From Methylobacterium sp. J-088 (lineage in GTDB: Bacteria > Pseudomonadota > Alphaproteobacteria > Rhizobiales > Beijerinckiaceae), in assembly GCF_022829295.1 (NCBI RefSeq), contig NZ_JAKSYH010000182.1, positions 1 through 56,185 of the forward strand: a stretch of DNA of 56,185 bases. Direction: 5' to 3'. Both the position numbers and the translations under genes were made by a program. Shown in pieces: positions 34,955 through 42,852 of the stretch (positions are counted from its first letter, which is position 1; every line of letters begins with the position of its first letter). The notes under the pieces were generated by a model. It worked only from the letters and a program-made list of their open reading frames with translations. It was not told the origin of the DNA and ran no database searches.

Positions 34955-35104
34955 ATGTCCTCGCTTACGATCGGTCTTGGCGCTGCCTGCTGCGCGGCCG
35001 GTGCCGCCGCCCACTTCCTCGACACCAGCCATCGCAAGGAGGGTGCGTTCGGGCTCGCGGCCTTCGCCCTGCTGTTGACCGGGATGTACCTGAGCCGCGC
35101 TTAG
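34955..35104 (+). CDS. Small membrane protein (49 residues)
   Basis: MSSLTIGLGAACCAAGAAAH, then a second hydrophobic stretch AFGLAAFALLLTGMYLS, so one or two membrane helices. A strong Shine-Dalgarno GGGGGAG lies 6 bases upstream of the ATG. The coding frame, good RBS and plausible membrane pattern favour a real gene, but I do not recognise a family. Confidence 0.5.
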   Translation: MSSLTIGLGAACCAAGAAAHFLDTSHRKEGAFGLAAFALLLTGMYLSRA

Positions 35105-35127
35105 CGGTTGATCGCTTCGCAATCCCG

Positions 35128-35246
35128 GGTTTCAAAAGGGCGTGCCCTTTGGCGGGTGCTCAGGGCGGAGCCCTGAGATCTCCGTCCCTAAGGGGGTTTC
35201 CAGGGCTCTGCCCTGGACCCGCGAAAGGTCTCGACCTTTCGAAACC
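35128..35246. repeat. Dispersed compound palindrome (family A), copy 5
   Basis: TTTCAAAAGGGCGTGCCCTTTGG, CTCAGGGCGGAGCCCTGAG, CCAGGGCTCTGCCCTGG and CGAAAGGTCTCGACCTTTCG. It fills the gap before the convergent HMA gene. Confidence 0.88.
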
Positions 35247-35257
35247 AAGACGGAGGC

Positions 35258-35479
35258 TCAGCCCGTCATGGCCGTGGCCGTGTAGCCGGCCTTGGTGAGG
35301 GCCTCGGCGATCGACAGCGCCTGCGCGTCGGTGCGGATCGCCACCCGTCCCGCCGCCCGGTCCACCTGAACTTCGGCCGCGGGGTCGAGGCGCTTCACCG
35401 TGCGGGTCACCGCAGCGGCAAAGCCGTCGCAGGTCATGCCCTCGACCCGCATCAGCAGGTCGGCGTGCGTCGCATCCAT
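35258..35479 (-). CDS. Heavy-metal-associated (HMA) domain protein with an altered CxxC
   Basis: 73 residues, one ferredoxin-like HMA fold as in CopZ-type copper chaperones (LLMRVEGMTCDGFAAAVTR at residues 8-26, ending LTKAGYTATAMTG). The metal motif GMTCxxC reads GMTCDGF, so the second cysteine is replaced by Phe (codon TTT). Metal transfer should be weakened or lost. No transporter gene is adjacent. Confidence 0.8.
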   Translation of the reverse strand: MDATHADLLMRVEGMTCDGFAAAVTRTVKRLDPAAEVQVDRAAGRVAIRTDAQALSIAEALTKAGYTATAMTG

Positions 35480-35543
35480 GTGAGCCTCCGTGATCCGTAT
35501 CGCCGGAATGTCGGAGCCCGGAGCGACCGGCGCAAGCGCAGGC

Positions 35544-36416
35544 TCAGAACAGCGCCGGCATCCGGAACGCGTAATCGATCCGCAGGCCGAACTGGTACTG
35601 GTTCGGGTTGCCGAAGGGCCGGCGCACCAGCGGGCTCGCGCCGGAGGCCCCGAGGATGCGGGTGTAGCCGGCAAAGGCCGAGTAGGCCCACGTCTCGCTC
35701 TGCGTGTAGGTCACGCCGCCGAGCACGCCGGCCGAGTAGAAGCTGGCCGGATCGTACGGGGTGACACGGCCGTTGAGCGCGGCCTCGACCGGCGACACCC
35801 CAAAATACTTCCGGGCGTAGCTGGCATCGCCCATGTTGAAGCGCGGCCCGATCGAAAACAGGAACTCGTCCACCGGGATCAGGTAGTCGGCCGCCAGGGA
35901 GCCCACCGTACCGTGATGCCCGTAGACGCCCTGCCGGGCCTCGACTCGGGTGCGGATGAAGGAGACCGGGTAGAACTCGGCGAACACGCCCGGCTCGACC
36001 GCGAAGCGCGCGTCACGGAAGCCGAACAGGTGCCGCCTGTCGTCGCCGTAGTAGCGCCCGGGCACGAATCGCGCAGTCGGACCGATCCGGAAGGTCCCGT
36101 TGTCGAAGAGCGACAGGCTGAAGCCGTCGTCCGGCGTCGAGAAGCGGCGCGGCTCGCCGACCTTCCGGATGTCGATCGAGGGATAGAACACCGCCGCGTA
36201 GTCGCTGGCCCCGGGGTAGCGCGGGATCGCCTGGATCGAGCCGCTCAGGGTCACGATCCACGTGCTGGGATCGACCATGGTGAAGGTCGGCGTCTGCCGC
36301 GGAACATCGGCGGCGAGATCGGCCGCGCGGGACGCGGTCGTGCCGCACGCGGCGAGGAGCGCGCCAACGCCGAGAAGGGCGCGGAGTCGGGATTTACGCG
36401 GGGGCACAGACGTCAT
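35544..36416 (-). CDS. MipA/OmpV family outer-membrane protein
   Basis: 290 residues. Signal peptide (SRLRALLGVGALLAACGTTA) then a beta-barrel of alternating aromatic strands, with GRYYGDDRRHLFGF and FAEFYPVSFIRTRVEARQG, and ending FRMPALF with terminal Phe. The family includes the scaffold for murein hydrolases (MipA) in E. coli and stress-induced OmpV. ATG 36416 is chosen; the GTG six bases further upstream also fits. Confidence 0.85.
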   Translation of the reverse strand: MTSVPPRKSRLRALLGVGALLAACGTTASRAADLAADVPRQTPTFTMVDPSTWIVTLSGSIQAIPRYPGASDYAAVFYPSIDIRKVGEPRRFSTPDDGFSLSLFDNGTFRIGPTARFVPGRYYGDDRRHLFGFRDARFAVEPGVFAEFYPVSFIRTRVEARQGVYGHHGTVGSLAADYLIPVDEFLFSIGPRFNMGDASYARKYFGVSPVEAALNGRVTPYDPASFYSAGVLGGVTYTQSETWAYSAFAGYTRILGASGASPLVRRPFGNPNQYQFGLRIDYAFRMPALF

Positions 36417-36703
36417 GGCCACGCTTTATGGCGCGTTTTGCTGACCTGTGCATTTGCAAGGCGCGCAACCCATCCCGGATCGCCACGCAATCAGGCGCGC
36501 CGTGACGATTCCGCAACGTTCCAGCGGGCGCGGGCGTCACACCCCACGGAATTAACAGGCTTCCGATCGATGGGCGCCGGCCCACGGCCTTGCCGCGCCG
36601 GTCCCTCCGGGCCATTGATCGACGGATTCGATTCGCGCCCGGCGGGGCTTCGCCTGGGACCTTCCCCGGCGACCGGTGCGCGAATCCGGCAGGTGTTCAG
36701 ACG

Positions 36704-38164
36704 ATGGTCCCGGTCCTCGGCCGGTACGCGGGGCTGTTGACGGCTACCCTTCTCGGGCTCGTCGTGTTCGGGCCGCTCGCCGTGTTCCTGCCGCTCTGGA
36801 GTGCCCTGACGCTCGGCGCCGTGTCGGCCGCGGCGTCCGGCCTCGCCCTCACCCGCATCAAGGCCCTGACGGCACGCTGCGAGAAACTGTCGGGCGAAGT
36901 CGATCTCCTGTCCCGGCGCCTGCTCAAGGTCGAGACCACCGCGGTCAAGCCGGCGCCTGACTCCGGCGAGGCGGCACTGCGGGCCCAGATCGAGGAGCTG
37001 ACCGTCGAGTTCGGCCTCCTCTCGGGCATCGTGCGCGACCTCACCACGGTGGTCAGCACGCAGGACGTCGAGATCGCGGGTCTCAATGCCCGGCCCGCAC
37101 CGGCGCCTCCTGCGCCACCCCTTCCCGCGCCGGCTCCGCGGGAGCCCATCCCCGCGGCCGCTCCGCCCCCCGCGGCCGCTCCGCCCCAGGCGGTGGCCAC
37201 AGCACGGCGGCCAGCGGTCTTCGAGCCGCCTGCCGTCCAGCCGCCTGCTCCCGAACCGCCGGCCTCGGTTCAGGTCCCGCCGCGACCGATCCCGCCCCGT
37301 CCGATCCCGCCCCGGCCGGTGCGGGACCCGGCGAGCGAGGCCGAGATCATCCGGGCCTTCGAGCAGGACGGGTTGGAAATCCACCTGCAGCCGGTGGTCA
37401 GTCTGCCCCAGCGCAAGGTCGTGGCCTACGAGGCGCTGGCGCGCCTGCGGATCGGCGATCCAGGCGCCGCGGCTCCGGCCGAGCCGGAGACCTTCCTGCC
37501 GGTGCTGGAGCGCTATGGCCGCACCACCGAACTCGACCGCCGCATGCTGCAGCGGGCCGCCCTGGTGGTGCGGCACCTCGCCCGCCGCGGCAGCGACACC
37601 CTGCTGACCTACGCGCTTTCGCCGCTCTCGCTGTTCGAGCCCGGCCTGCTGCGCGAACTGGGCCGCGCGGTGGCGGAGGATCCGTCCCTGGCCGGTCTGG
37701 TGATCGCCCTGCCGCAGGCGAGCTGGCGGGGCCTCGATGCCGGCCAGCGCGGCCTCCTGATGCCGCTCCGCGGACGGATCGGCTTCAGCCTCGACCGGCC
37801 GGACGACCTGCGCTTCGACGCGGTGGATCTCGCCGCCCTCGGCATCGGCCAGGTCCGGGTGCCGGCCGCGATGCTGCTGCGGCCGCAGGCGATTCCGGGC
37901 AGCCTGTCGGACCTCGCGGTCGAGGATACGGGGCCGGCCCTGGCGCGGGTCGGGATCCGTCTCGTCGCCACGGGCATCACCGACGAGGCCGACATCCCCG
38001 ACCTGATCGACCTCGACGTGCCCTTCGCGCAGGGTACGGCCTTCGCGGCGCCGCGCCCGGTGCGGACCGAGGTCCTGACCGCGCCACCCGAGACCCCGGA
38101 GCCGCCCACCGAGCCAGGCCCCGAGCGCCGGCCCTTCCGCTCGGTCCTGCGCCGGGCCGTCTGA
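36704..38164 (+). CDS. Membrane protein with degenerate EAL domain
   Basis: 486 residues. Two N-terminal membrane spans (GLLTATLLGLVVFGPLAVFL and TLGAVSAAASGLAL), a coiled-coil-like segment, a Pro-rich linker with a 15-bp repeat, then a C-terminal EAL fold (about 222-456). YEALAR keeps the EAL glutamate, but the metal-binding and general-base segments are altered: VIALPQAS replaces the ELTE region, LDRPD stands where DDFG is expected, and ATGITDE where AEGVE is expected. It is probably a catalytically dead c-di-GMP binder or scaffold. Confidence 0.72.
   Translation: MVPVLGRYAGLLTATLLGLVVFGPLAVFLPLWSALTLGAVSAAASGLALTRIKALTARCEKLSGEVDLLSRRLLKVETTAVKPAPDSGEAALRAQIEELTVEFGLLSGIVRDLTTVVSTQDVEIAGLNARPAPAPPAPPLPAPAPREPIPAAAPPPAAAPPQAVATARRPAVFEPPAVQPPAPEPPASVQVPPRPIPPRPIPPRPVRDPASEAEIIRAFEQDGLEIHLQPVVSLPQRKVVAYEALARLRIGDPGAAAPAEPETFLPVLERYGRTTELDRRMLQRAALVVRHLARRGSDTLLTYALSPLSLFEPGLLRELGRAVAEDPSLAGLVIALPQASWRGLDAGQRGLLMPLRGRIGFSLDRPDDLRFDAVDLAALGIGQVRVPAAMLLRPQAIPGSLSDLAVEDTGPALARVGIRLVATGITDEADIPDLIDLDVPFAQGTAFAAPRPVRTEVLTAPPETPEPPTEPGPERRPFRSVLRRAV
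37286..37315 (+). repeat. 15-bp tandem duplication (x2) in the Pro-rich linker
   Basis: CCGATCCCGCCCCGT and CCGATCCCGCCCCGG encode repeated Pro-Ile-Pro-Pro-Arg. Confidence 0.85.
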
Positions 38165-38188
38165 GCGCGTTCTCCATCGCAACGTCAG

Positions 38189-38340
38189 GGTTTCGAAAGG
38201 GCAAGCCCTTTCGCGGCACCAGGGCAGAGCCCTGGTGCCGGACGTGGTCTGGTGCCGGACTTGGTCCGGTGCCGGGCGAAGCCCGAGCGTCAGGGGCTCC
38301 GCGCCCGAACCCCGCCAAAGGGCGGAGCCCTTTGGAAACC
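38189..38340. repeat. Dispersed compound palindrome (family A), copy 6
   Basis: TTTCGAAAGGGCAAGCCCTTTCG, CACCAGGGCAGAGCCCTGGTG, several near-copies of GTGCCGGACTTGGTC in tandem, then CAAAGGGCGGAGCCCTTTG. It lies between the EAL gene and the convergent porin. Confidence 0.88.
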
Positions 38341-38345
38341 TGGAC

Positions 38346-39629
38346 TTACCACGAGATCTGCAGGCGCCCGACCACGGTGTCGACCGAGAACGGCGCGCGC
38401 CCGAACGTGTCCGCCTTGGCCTCGCCCGGTCGCACGCGTCCGCGGACGTAGTTGGCGATCAGACGGAGATTGGGCTCGGGATACCAGCTCAGGCCGAGGG
38501 TCACGTCCTGCTCCAGCCCGCCCCGGAAGCCCCGGGCGTCGAAGTCGATGGCACTGTAGCGCGCCGCCAGCTCAAACACGCCGATCCCGCCCCGGGAGAC
38601 CCGCTGGCCGTCCGCCACGGTGACACCCTTGAAGGTCGCGTAGGTGGTGCCCCCCTGGGGCGTGAGCGCGTAGCCGCGCCCCTCGCCGTTCAGCACCCAG
38701 GCGGCCTCCACGTAGCCACCCTGGAAGCCAAGACCAGCGGCGGGCCTCCCGGGGCCGCTGAACGGCTGAAGCTCCGCCCGGATGTACTCGGCCTGGAGCA
38801 GGACCGGGCCCCGGCGATAGGCGAACTCGGCCCCCGACCGGGTGACACGCGCGGCATCCGGAAGGTCACCGGTATCCACCAGCTGGCGCTCGAACAGGGC
38901 CGCGCCCGCCGGGGCCGAGAAGCCGAAGGCGCCGTCGCTCCGGGACCGGCTGCGGTAGCTCGCCGCCAGCCCGAGATGCAGGGTCTCGCGCTCCTCCAGG
39001 ATCGGCGCGTAAGTGGCGCGGGCCGCCACCGCCACCCCGTCGCCGGAGATGCCATTGCTGGCGGCGTTGCCGAACACGCCGGCCACCGCGGTCCAGGCCT
39101 GCCCGTTCCGCCCGACCGCGACGCCGAACCGGCGCTCCGGCACCAGGGCGTTGGCCCCGGAGCGCTCGACGAACAGGGTGTCGTTGTTGCTCTGCAGCCA
39201 TTCCAGGCTGAGCGGCACCTTCATGTTGCCGAGCGTTACGATCGTGTCCGGCAGCCCCTTCCAGGCCACGAAGGCGTCGTTGATCGGCACCACCGGGTCG
39301 CTGAAATCGTACTGGAAGGCGATCACCCAATCCCGGCCGATCGTGAGCGTCGGCTCGATCCACGAACGGCGCACCACGAAATTGTCGGGGAAGGCCTCGG
39401 GCCCCTCGGGCCGGCTGAAGCGCGCCCCACCGGCATCGAGATGGAGCCGTCCGCCGATCTGCAGGGTGATGTCCGGCTCGGGAAAGGTGAGGCTCAGGCC
39501 CTTCTCGTCGTAGCGCAGGCGCTCGCCGTAGGGTCCCGCCATGCCCTCGATGGCATCACCGGCGCAGGCAGGGGCCGCGCAGGCAAGGGTGGTGGCCAGG
39601 AAGGTCGAGGCCGGGCGTGCTCTGATCAC
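38346..39629 (-). CDS. Phosphate-selective porin O/P family protein
   Basis: 427 residues. Signal peptide MIRARPASTFLATTLACAA (cleavage near GDA), then a 16-strand barrel; DITLQIGGRLHLDAGG, VIAFQYDFSDPVVPINDAFV, NNDTLFVERSG and ERRFGVAVG are typical OprO/OprP blocks. It may import phosphate or another anion. The start is a GTG. It ends in Trp. Confidence 0.88.
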   Translation of the reverse strand: MIRARPASTFLATTLACAAPACAGDAIEGMAGPYGERLRYDEKGLSLTFPEPDITLQIGGRLHLDAGGARFSRPEGPEAFPDNFVVRRSWIEPTLTIGRDWVIAFQYDFSDPVVPINDAFVAWKGLPDTIVTLGNMKVPLSLEWLQSNNDTLFVERSGANALVPERRFGVAVGRNGQAWTAVAGVFGNAASNGISGDGVAVAARATYAPILEERETLHLGLAASYRSRSRSDGAFGFSAPAGAALFERQLVDTGDLPDAARVTRSGAEFAYRRGPVLLQAEYIRAELQPFSGPGRPAAGLGFQGGYVEAAWVLNGEGRGYALTPQGGTTYATFKGVTVADGQRVSRGGIGVFELAARYSAIDFDARGFRGGLEQDVTLGLSWYPEPNLRLIANYVRGRVRPGEAKADTFGRAPFSVDTVVGRLQISW

Positions 39630-39790
39630 GCCACGAGCAGAGAGCAGGTCAGCTTGGCGCCGCCAATATCATGGGGTTGGATGGCGCGAGAAATCCAACC
39701 GGGGTGTCTCGGCGGCCACGGGGTGCGGCGGCGGAGCTCATCTTGGCCGAGCAGCGAAACCCGGTCGACTCTAAAGGAATCATCCGTTTG

Positions 39791-39870
39791 ACGGGTGCTT
39801 AGGGCAGAGCCCCGAGAGGGTTTTCTGGGCTCCGCCCTGGACTCGCAAAAGGTCTCGACCTTTCGAAACC
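39791..39870. repeat. Dispersed compound palindrome (family A), copy 7
   Basis: TTAGGGCAGAGCCCCGAG and CTGGGCTCCGCCCTGG, then AAAGGTCTCGACCTTTCG, between porin and panC. The rest of 39630-39888 holds no gene. Confidence 0.85.
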
Positions 39871-39888
39871 ATGACGCGATGACGAGGC

Positions 39889-40737
39889 TCAGACCGCGAG
39901 ATTATCGATCAGCCGCGTCCGTCCCAGGTAGGCCGCCGCGAGGACGCGGGCCGGCCCCTCGACCCGCTCGACCGGCACCAGGGTCCGGGCATCGCAGATT
40001 GTGAGATACTGGACCCGGAAGCCTGCTACCTCCAGGGCCGCCCGTCCGGCGGCGATCCGCCCGGCGACCCCGGTGCCGTTGCGGGAGGCGAAGGCGATGT
40101 CGGACAGCACGGCGTGGAGTTTCGGGGCGATGGCGCGCTCCTCGGGCGACAGGTAGCGGTTGCGCGACGACAGGGCGAGGCCGTCGGGCTCACGCAGGGT
40201 CGGGACGCCACGGATCTTGACCCCCATGTCCAGATCGGACACCGCCTGCTGGATCACCCGGAGCTGCTGAAAATCCTTCTCGCCGAACAGGGCCGTGTCG
40301 GGCCGGACCTGATTCAGAAGCTTGGTCACCACCGTGGCGACCCCGGCGAAGTGGCCGGGCCGGAACGGGCCGCACAGCCCCTCGGACAGACCCGCGACCT
40401 CGATCCGCGTGGCGAAGCCCGGCGGGTACATGGTCTCGACCGCGGGCGTCCAGGCCGCGTCGGCCCCCGCCTCGCCCAGCAGGGCGAGATCGGCCTCGAG
40501 GTCGCGCGGATAGCGCGAGAAATCCTCGCTGGGGCCGAACTGGGTCGGATTCACGAAGATGCTGACCACCGCGCGGTCACCGGCCCGCCGGGCCTCCGCC
40601 ACCAGGGCGAGGTGTCCCCGGTGCAGGGCACCCATGGTCGGGACCAGGACGATCCGCTCGCCCGCCGCACGCCATCGGGCCACGCACTGGCGCAGGGCTG
40701 CCGGATCGCTGAAGCGCTGGGGAACCGAATCGGGCAC
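39889..40737 (-). CDS. panC: Pantothenate synthetase
   Basis: Joins pantoate and beta-alanine with ATP. 282 residues. HIGH-like MGALHRGHLAL, FVNPTQFGPSEDFSRYPRDL, the flexible-loop glutamine region FGEKDFQQLRVIQQ and LSSRNRYLSP, all intact. The start is GTG, with GGAG about 10 bases upstream. panB is not adjacent. Confidence 0.96.
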   Translation of the reverse strand: MPDSVPQRFSDPAALRQCVARWRAAGERIVLVPTMGALHRGHLALVAEARRAGDRAVVSIFVNPTQFGPSEDFSRYPRDLEADLALLGEAGADAAWTPAVETMYPPGFATRIEVAGLSEGLCGPFRPGHFAGVATVVTKLLNQVRPDTALFGEKDFQQLRVIQQAVSDLDMGVKIRGVPTLREPDGLALSSRNRYLSPEERAIAPKLHAVLSDIAFASRNGTGVAGRIAAGRAALEVAGFRVQYLTICDARTLVPVERVEGPARVLAAAYLGRTRLIDNLAV

Positions 40738-40774
40738 GGCACGGGCTCCAGAGGGGCGGGACCGCCCGTCTCAG

Positions 40775-40880
40775 AAGGTTTCGCAAGAGTGGCCGCCGGT
40801 CTTGCGATGAAAACCTGCGACCGGCCAAGGACCTGAGCGGAAGATGCGTCGGCGTGCCAACGCAGCTCTGCTTAGAGCAT
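40775..40880. repeat. Dispersed repeat (family B), copy 1
   Basis: AGGTTTCGCAAGAGTGGCCG followed by GTCTTGCGATGAAAACCT, then CGTCGGCGTGCCAACGCAGC. It shares this order with the copy at 50884-50990, and its outer parts form an inverted repeat. Confidence 0.85.
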
Positions 40881-40897
40881 GATGTCGGGGAGGGGAA

Positions 40898-41257
40898 TTA
40901 GCGACAGTAGGGCAGCAGGGAGCGGCCGAAGGGATCATCGACGCCGAGCGGTGGCGTGAACCCGTAATAGCTCGGATGGGCCAGCCCATATTCGGAGCCG
41001 ACATAGCTCGGATCGTCCGGGGCGTTGGTGGGGACAGGCGCCCGCCGCGGCGTGCAGCCGACCGGCACCGCACGGGTGCGCAGGGCATAAACCGGCGGAC
41101 GGTCGATCCCATCGCTGCGTGGGAAGAAGCGGAGGCGGGCGGTGACCTCCGCCGCCCCGTAGGCGCCTCGGACGTCGAGATCCGCGGCTGCGCCGGGGCC
41201 GGCGAGCAACAAGGCGAATCCAAGCGCCATCGTCCCCCTGCGCCCGATCATCCGCAT
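40898..41257 (-). CDS. Small secreted protein, unknown function
   Basis: 119 residues. A clear signal peptide (MRMIGRRGTMALGFALLLAG, cleavage near AAADLDVRG). The mature part is about 95 residues and has two cysteines, VGCTPRR and LPYCR, possibly a disulfide. No family is recognised. Start ATG 41257 is preferred over the internal methionine. Confidence 0.7.
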   Translation of the reverse strand: MRMIGRRGTMALGFALLLAGPGAAADLDVRGAYGAAEVTARLRFFPRSDGIDRPPVYALRTRAVPVGCTPRRAPVPTNAPDDPSYVGSEYGLAHPSYYGFTPPLGVDDPFGRSLLPYCR

Positions 41258-41331
41258 TCAATCCCCAACGCCATCGCGAGCCGGCAGCGTGGTGAAGCAA
41301 GGTAAACGGTCGATTACCCGATGGGCAGACA

Positions 41332-41820
41332 TCAGGTCAGCGGCACGACCAGCGCCTGCAGCACCACGACGAGATCCCCCTCGGTCAGCCGGATCTGCAG
41401 GCCCCGTCCGCCCCCGTTGACGTGGATCTCGGCACCCGGATCCCCGAGGGAACCGGAATCGATCGCGGTCGGGAATGCGCGCTTCTGGCCGAGCGGGCTG
41501 ATGCCACCGACATGATACCCGGTCAGCCGCTCGGCATCAGCGGGCTTGAGCATCCCGGCGACCTTGCCCGAGAAAGCGGTCGCCACCCGCTTCATCGAGA
41601 CCTCCCGGTCGGAGGCAACCAGCAGGCAGACCGGGCGCCGATCGACCGCTGCCATCAGGGTCTTCAGCACGCGGCCGGGCGGGACGCCCAGCGCTTCCGC
41701 GGCCTGGAGGCCGATGCGCGTTGCATCGGGATCGTAGTCGTAGGCGTGGAGGCTGTAGCGCAGGCCGGCCTTATCGAGGGCCTGGGTCGCCCGGGTGGTC
41801 TTCGGGGCTGATTTGGCCAT
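41332..41820 (-). CDS. ybaK: YbaK/EbsC family Cys-tRNA(Pro) deacylase
   Basis: Hydrolyses mischarged Cys-tRNA(Pro). 162 residues. The family core is seen as KTLMAAVDRRPVCLLVASDR, KRVATAFSGKVAGMLKPADA, GYHVGGISPLGQKR and the ending ADLVVVLQALVVPLT-like block. The central Lys that drives the reaction is in the FSGK/KRVATAF area. Confidence 0.92.
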   Translation of the reverse strand: MAKSAPKTTRATQALDKAGLRYSLHAYDYDPDATRIGLQAAEALGVPPGRVLKTLMAAVDRRPVCLLVASDREVSMKRVATAFSGKVAGMLKPADAERLTGYHVGGISPLGQKRAFPTAIDSGSLGDPGAEIHVNGGGRGLQIRLTEGDLVVVLQALVVPLT

Positions 41821-41841
41821 GACGGTTTCGTGGACTTGGCC

Positions 41842-42711
41842 TCACGCGGCGACGATCCGCGCAGCGATGAGCTGGCCGATCTCGGCATGGACCGAATCGA
41901 CCGCTTCGGCGGGCAGGGTGGAGCCGGTGATGTACACGGCCACGGTCACGGGCGCACGGCCCGGCGGCCGCAGGATCGCCACGTCGTTGAACGTGCCGTT
42001 GTCGCCGGTGCCGGTCTTGTCGCCGACAGTCCAGTCCTTCGGCAGCCCCGCCCGGAGCCGCTTGAACCCGGTCTGGCTTCCGACCAACCAGTCCTCCAGC
42101 CGGGCGCGCCACGGCGGCGCCAGGACGGTGCCGAGGAGGATCCGGCCGAGGGTCGCGCGCATCGCCTCCGGTGTGGTGGTGTCGCGGGGATCGCCGGGGA
42201 TCGCGGTGTTCAGCGTCGGCTCGTCGCGATCGAGACGGGTGACGGGGTCGCCGGTGTTCCGCAGCCAAGCGGTCAGGCCCTCCGGCCCACCGAGGCGTGC
42301 GAGGAGCAGGTTGGCCGCCGTGTTGTCGCTCCACTCGAGCGCGGCGGCGCAGAGTTCGGCCACCGAGAGCTGGCCGGCGCCGCCCTGCGTCTCCAGGGCC
42401 TTCCGGGTCACGGGCGCGTAGCTCAGGAGAGCGTCCGCCCGATACGACACCGGCGCATCGAGTTGCTCGGATCCGGCATCGATTCGTGCCAGCACCGCAG
42501 CCGCGGCCAGGACCTTGAAGGTGCTGCACATCGGGAAACGCGCGTCCGCCCGGTGTTGGAGTAGGATGCGGTCCGCCGATCCGGCCGCGACGCCGATCCT
42601 GCCGCCCATACGCCGCTCAAGCGCTTCAAGGTCCGGTTCGGCCGCCGCCATCGCGGGCTGCATCGGCAGGAGCAGCGACGCGGCGAGCAAGGTGCGGCGT
42701 GTGGGATGCAT
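41842..42711 (-). CDS. bla: Class A beta-lactamase
   Basis: Serine beta-lactamase that hydrolyses penicillin-type drugs. 289 residues. A likely Tat or Sec signal (MHPTRRTLLAASLLLPMQPA), then the four class A blocks: CSTFKV (Ser and Lys), WSDNTAANLLL, RDEPTLN (omega-loop Glu), and VGDKTGTGDNG. ATG 42711 has GGAGG 6 bases upstream. It is probably the chromosomal enzyme of the organism; its spectrum is not predictable by eye. Confidence 0.93.
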   Translation of the reverse strand: MHPTRRTLLAASLLLPMQPAMAAAEPDLEALERRMGGRIGVAAGSADRILLQHRADARFPMCSTFKVLAAAAVLARIDAGSEQLDAPVSYRADALLSYAPVTRKALETQGGAGQLSVAELCAAALEWSDNTAANLLLARLGGPEGLTAWLRNTGDPVTRLDRDEPTLNTAIPGDPRDTTTPEAMRATLGRILLGTVLAPPWRARLEDWLVGSQTGFKRLRAGLPKDWTVGDKTGTGDNGTFNDVAILRPPGRAPVTVAVYITGSTLPAEAVDSVHAEIGQLIAARIVAA

Positions 42712-42790
42712 CCTGGCCTCCATCGCGGTTCGACGGGTCTGCATGAAGCGGGATCGGCCCAGCCACCGGATGGGGTATAGGGTCTTGGGC

Positions 42791-42806
42791 TGTTTCACGT
42801 GAAACA
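42791..42806. promoter_or_regulatory. parS: Perfect parS site before mnmE
   Basis: TGTTTCACGTGAAACA exactly, in the gap between the beta-lactamase and mnmE genes. With the rsmG site it shows at least two parS sites within about 10 kb. Confidence 0.95.
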
Positions 42807-42852
42807 CGCACGGATGACATGAAGAAGGCGAAGCTTGCGCGTCGCGGCTGCC

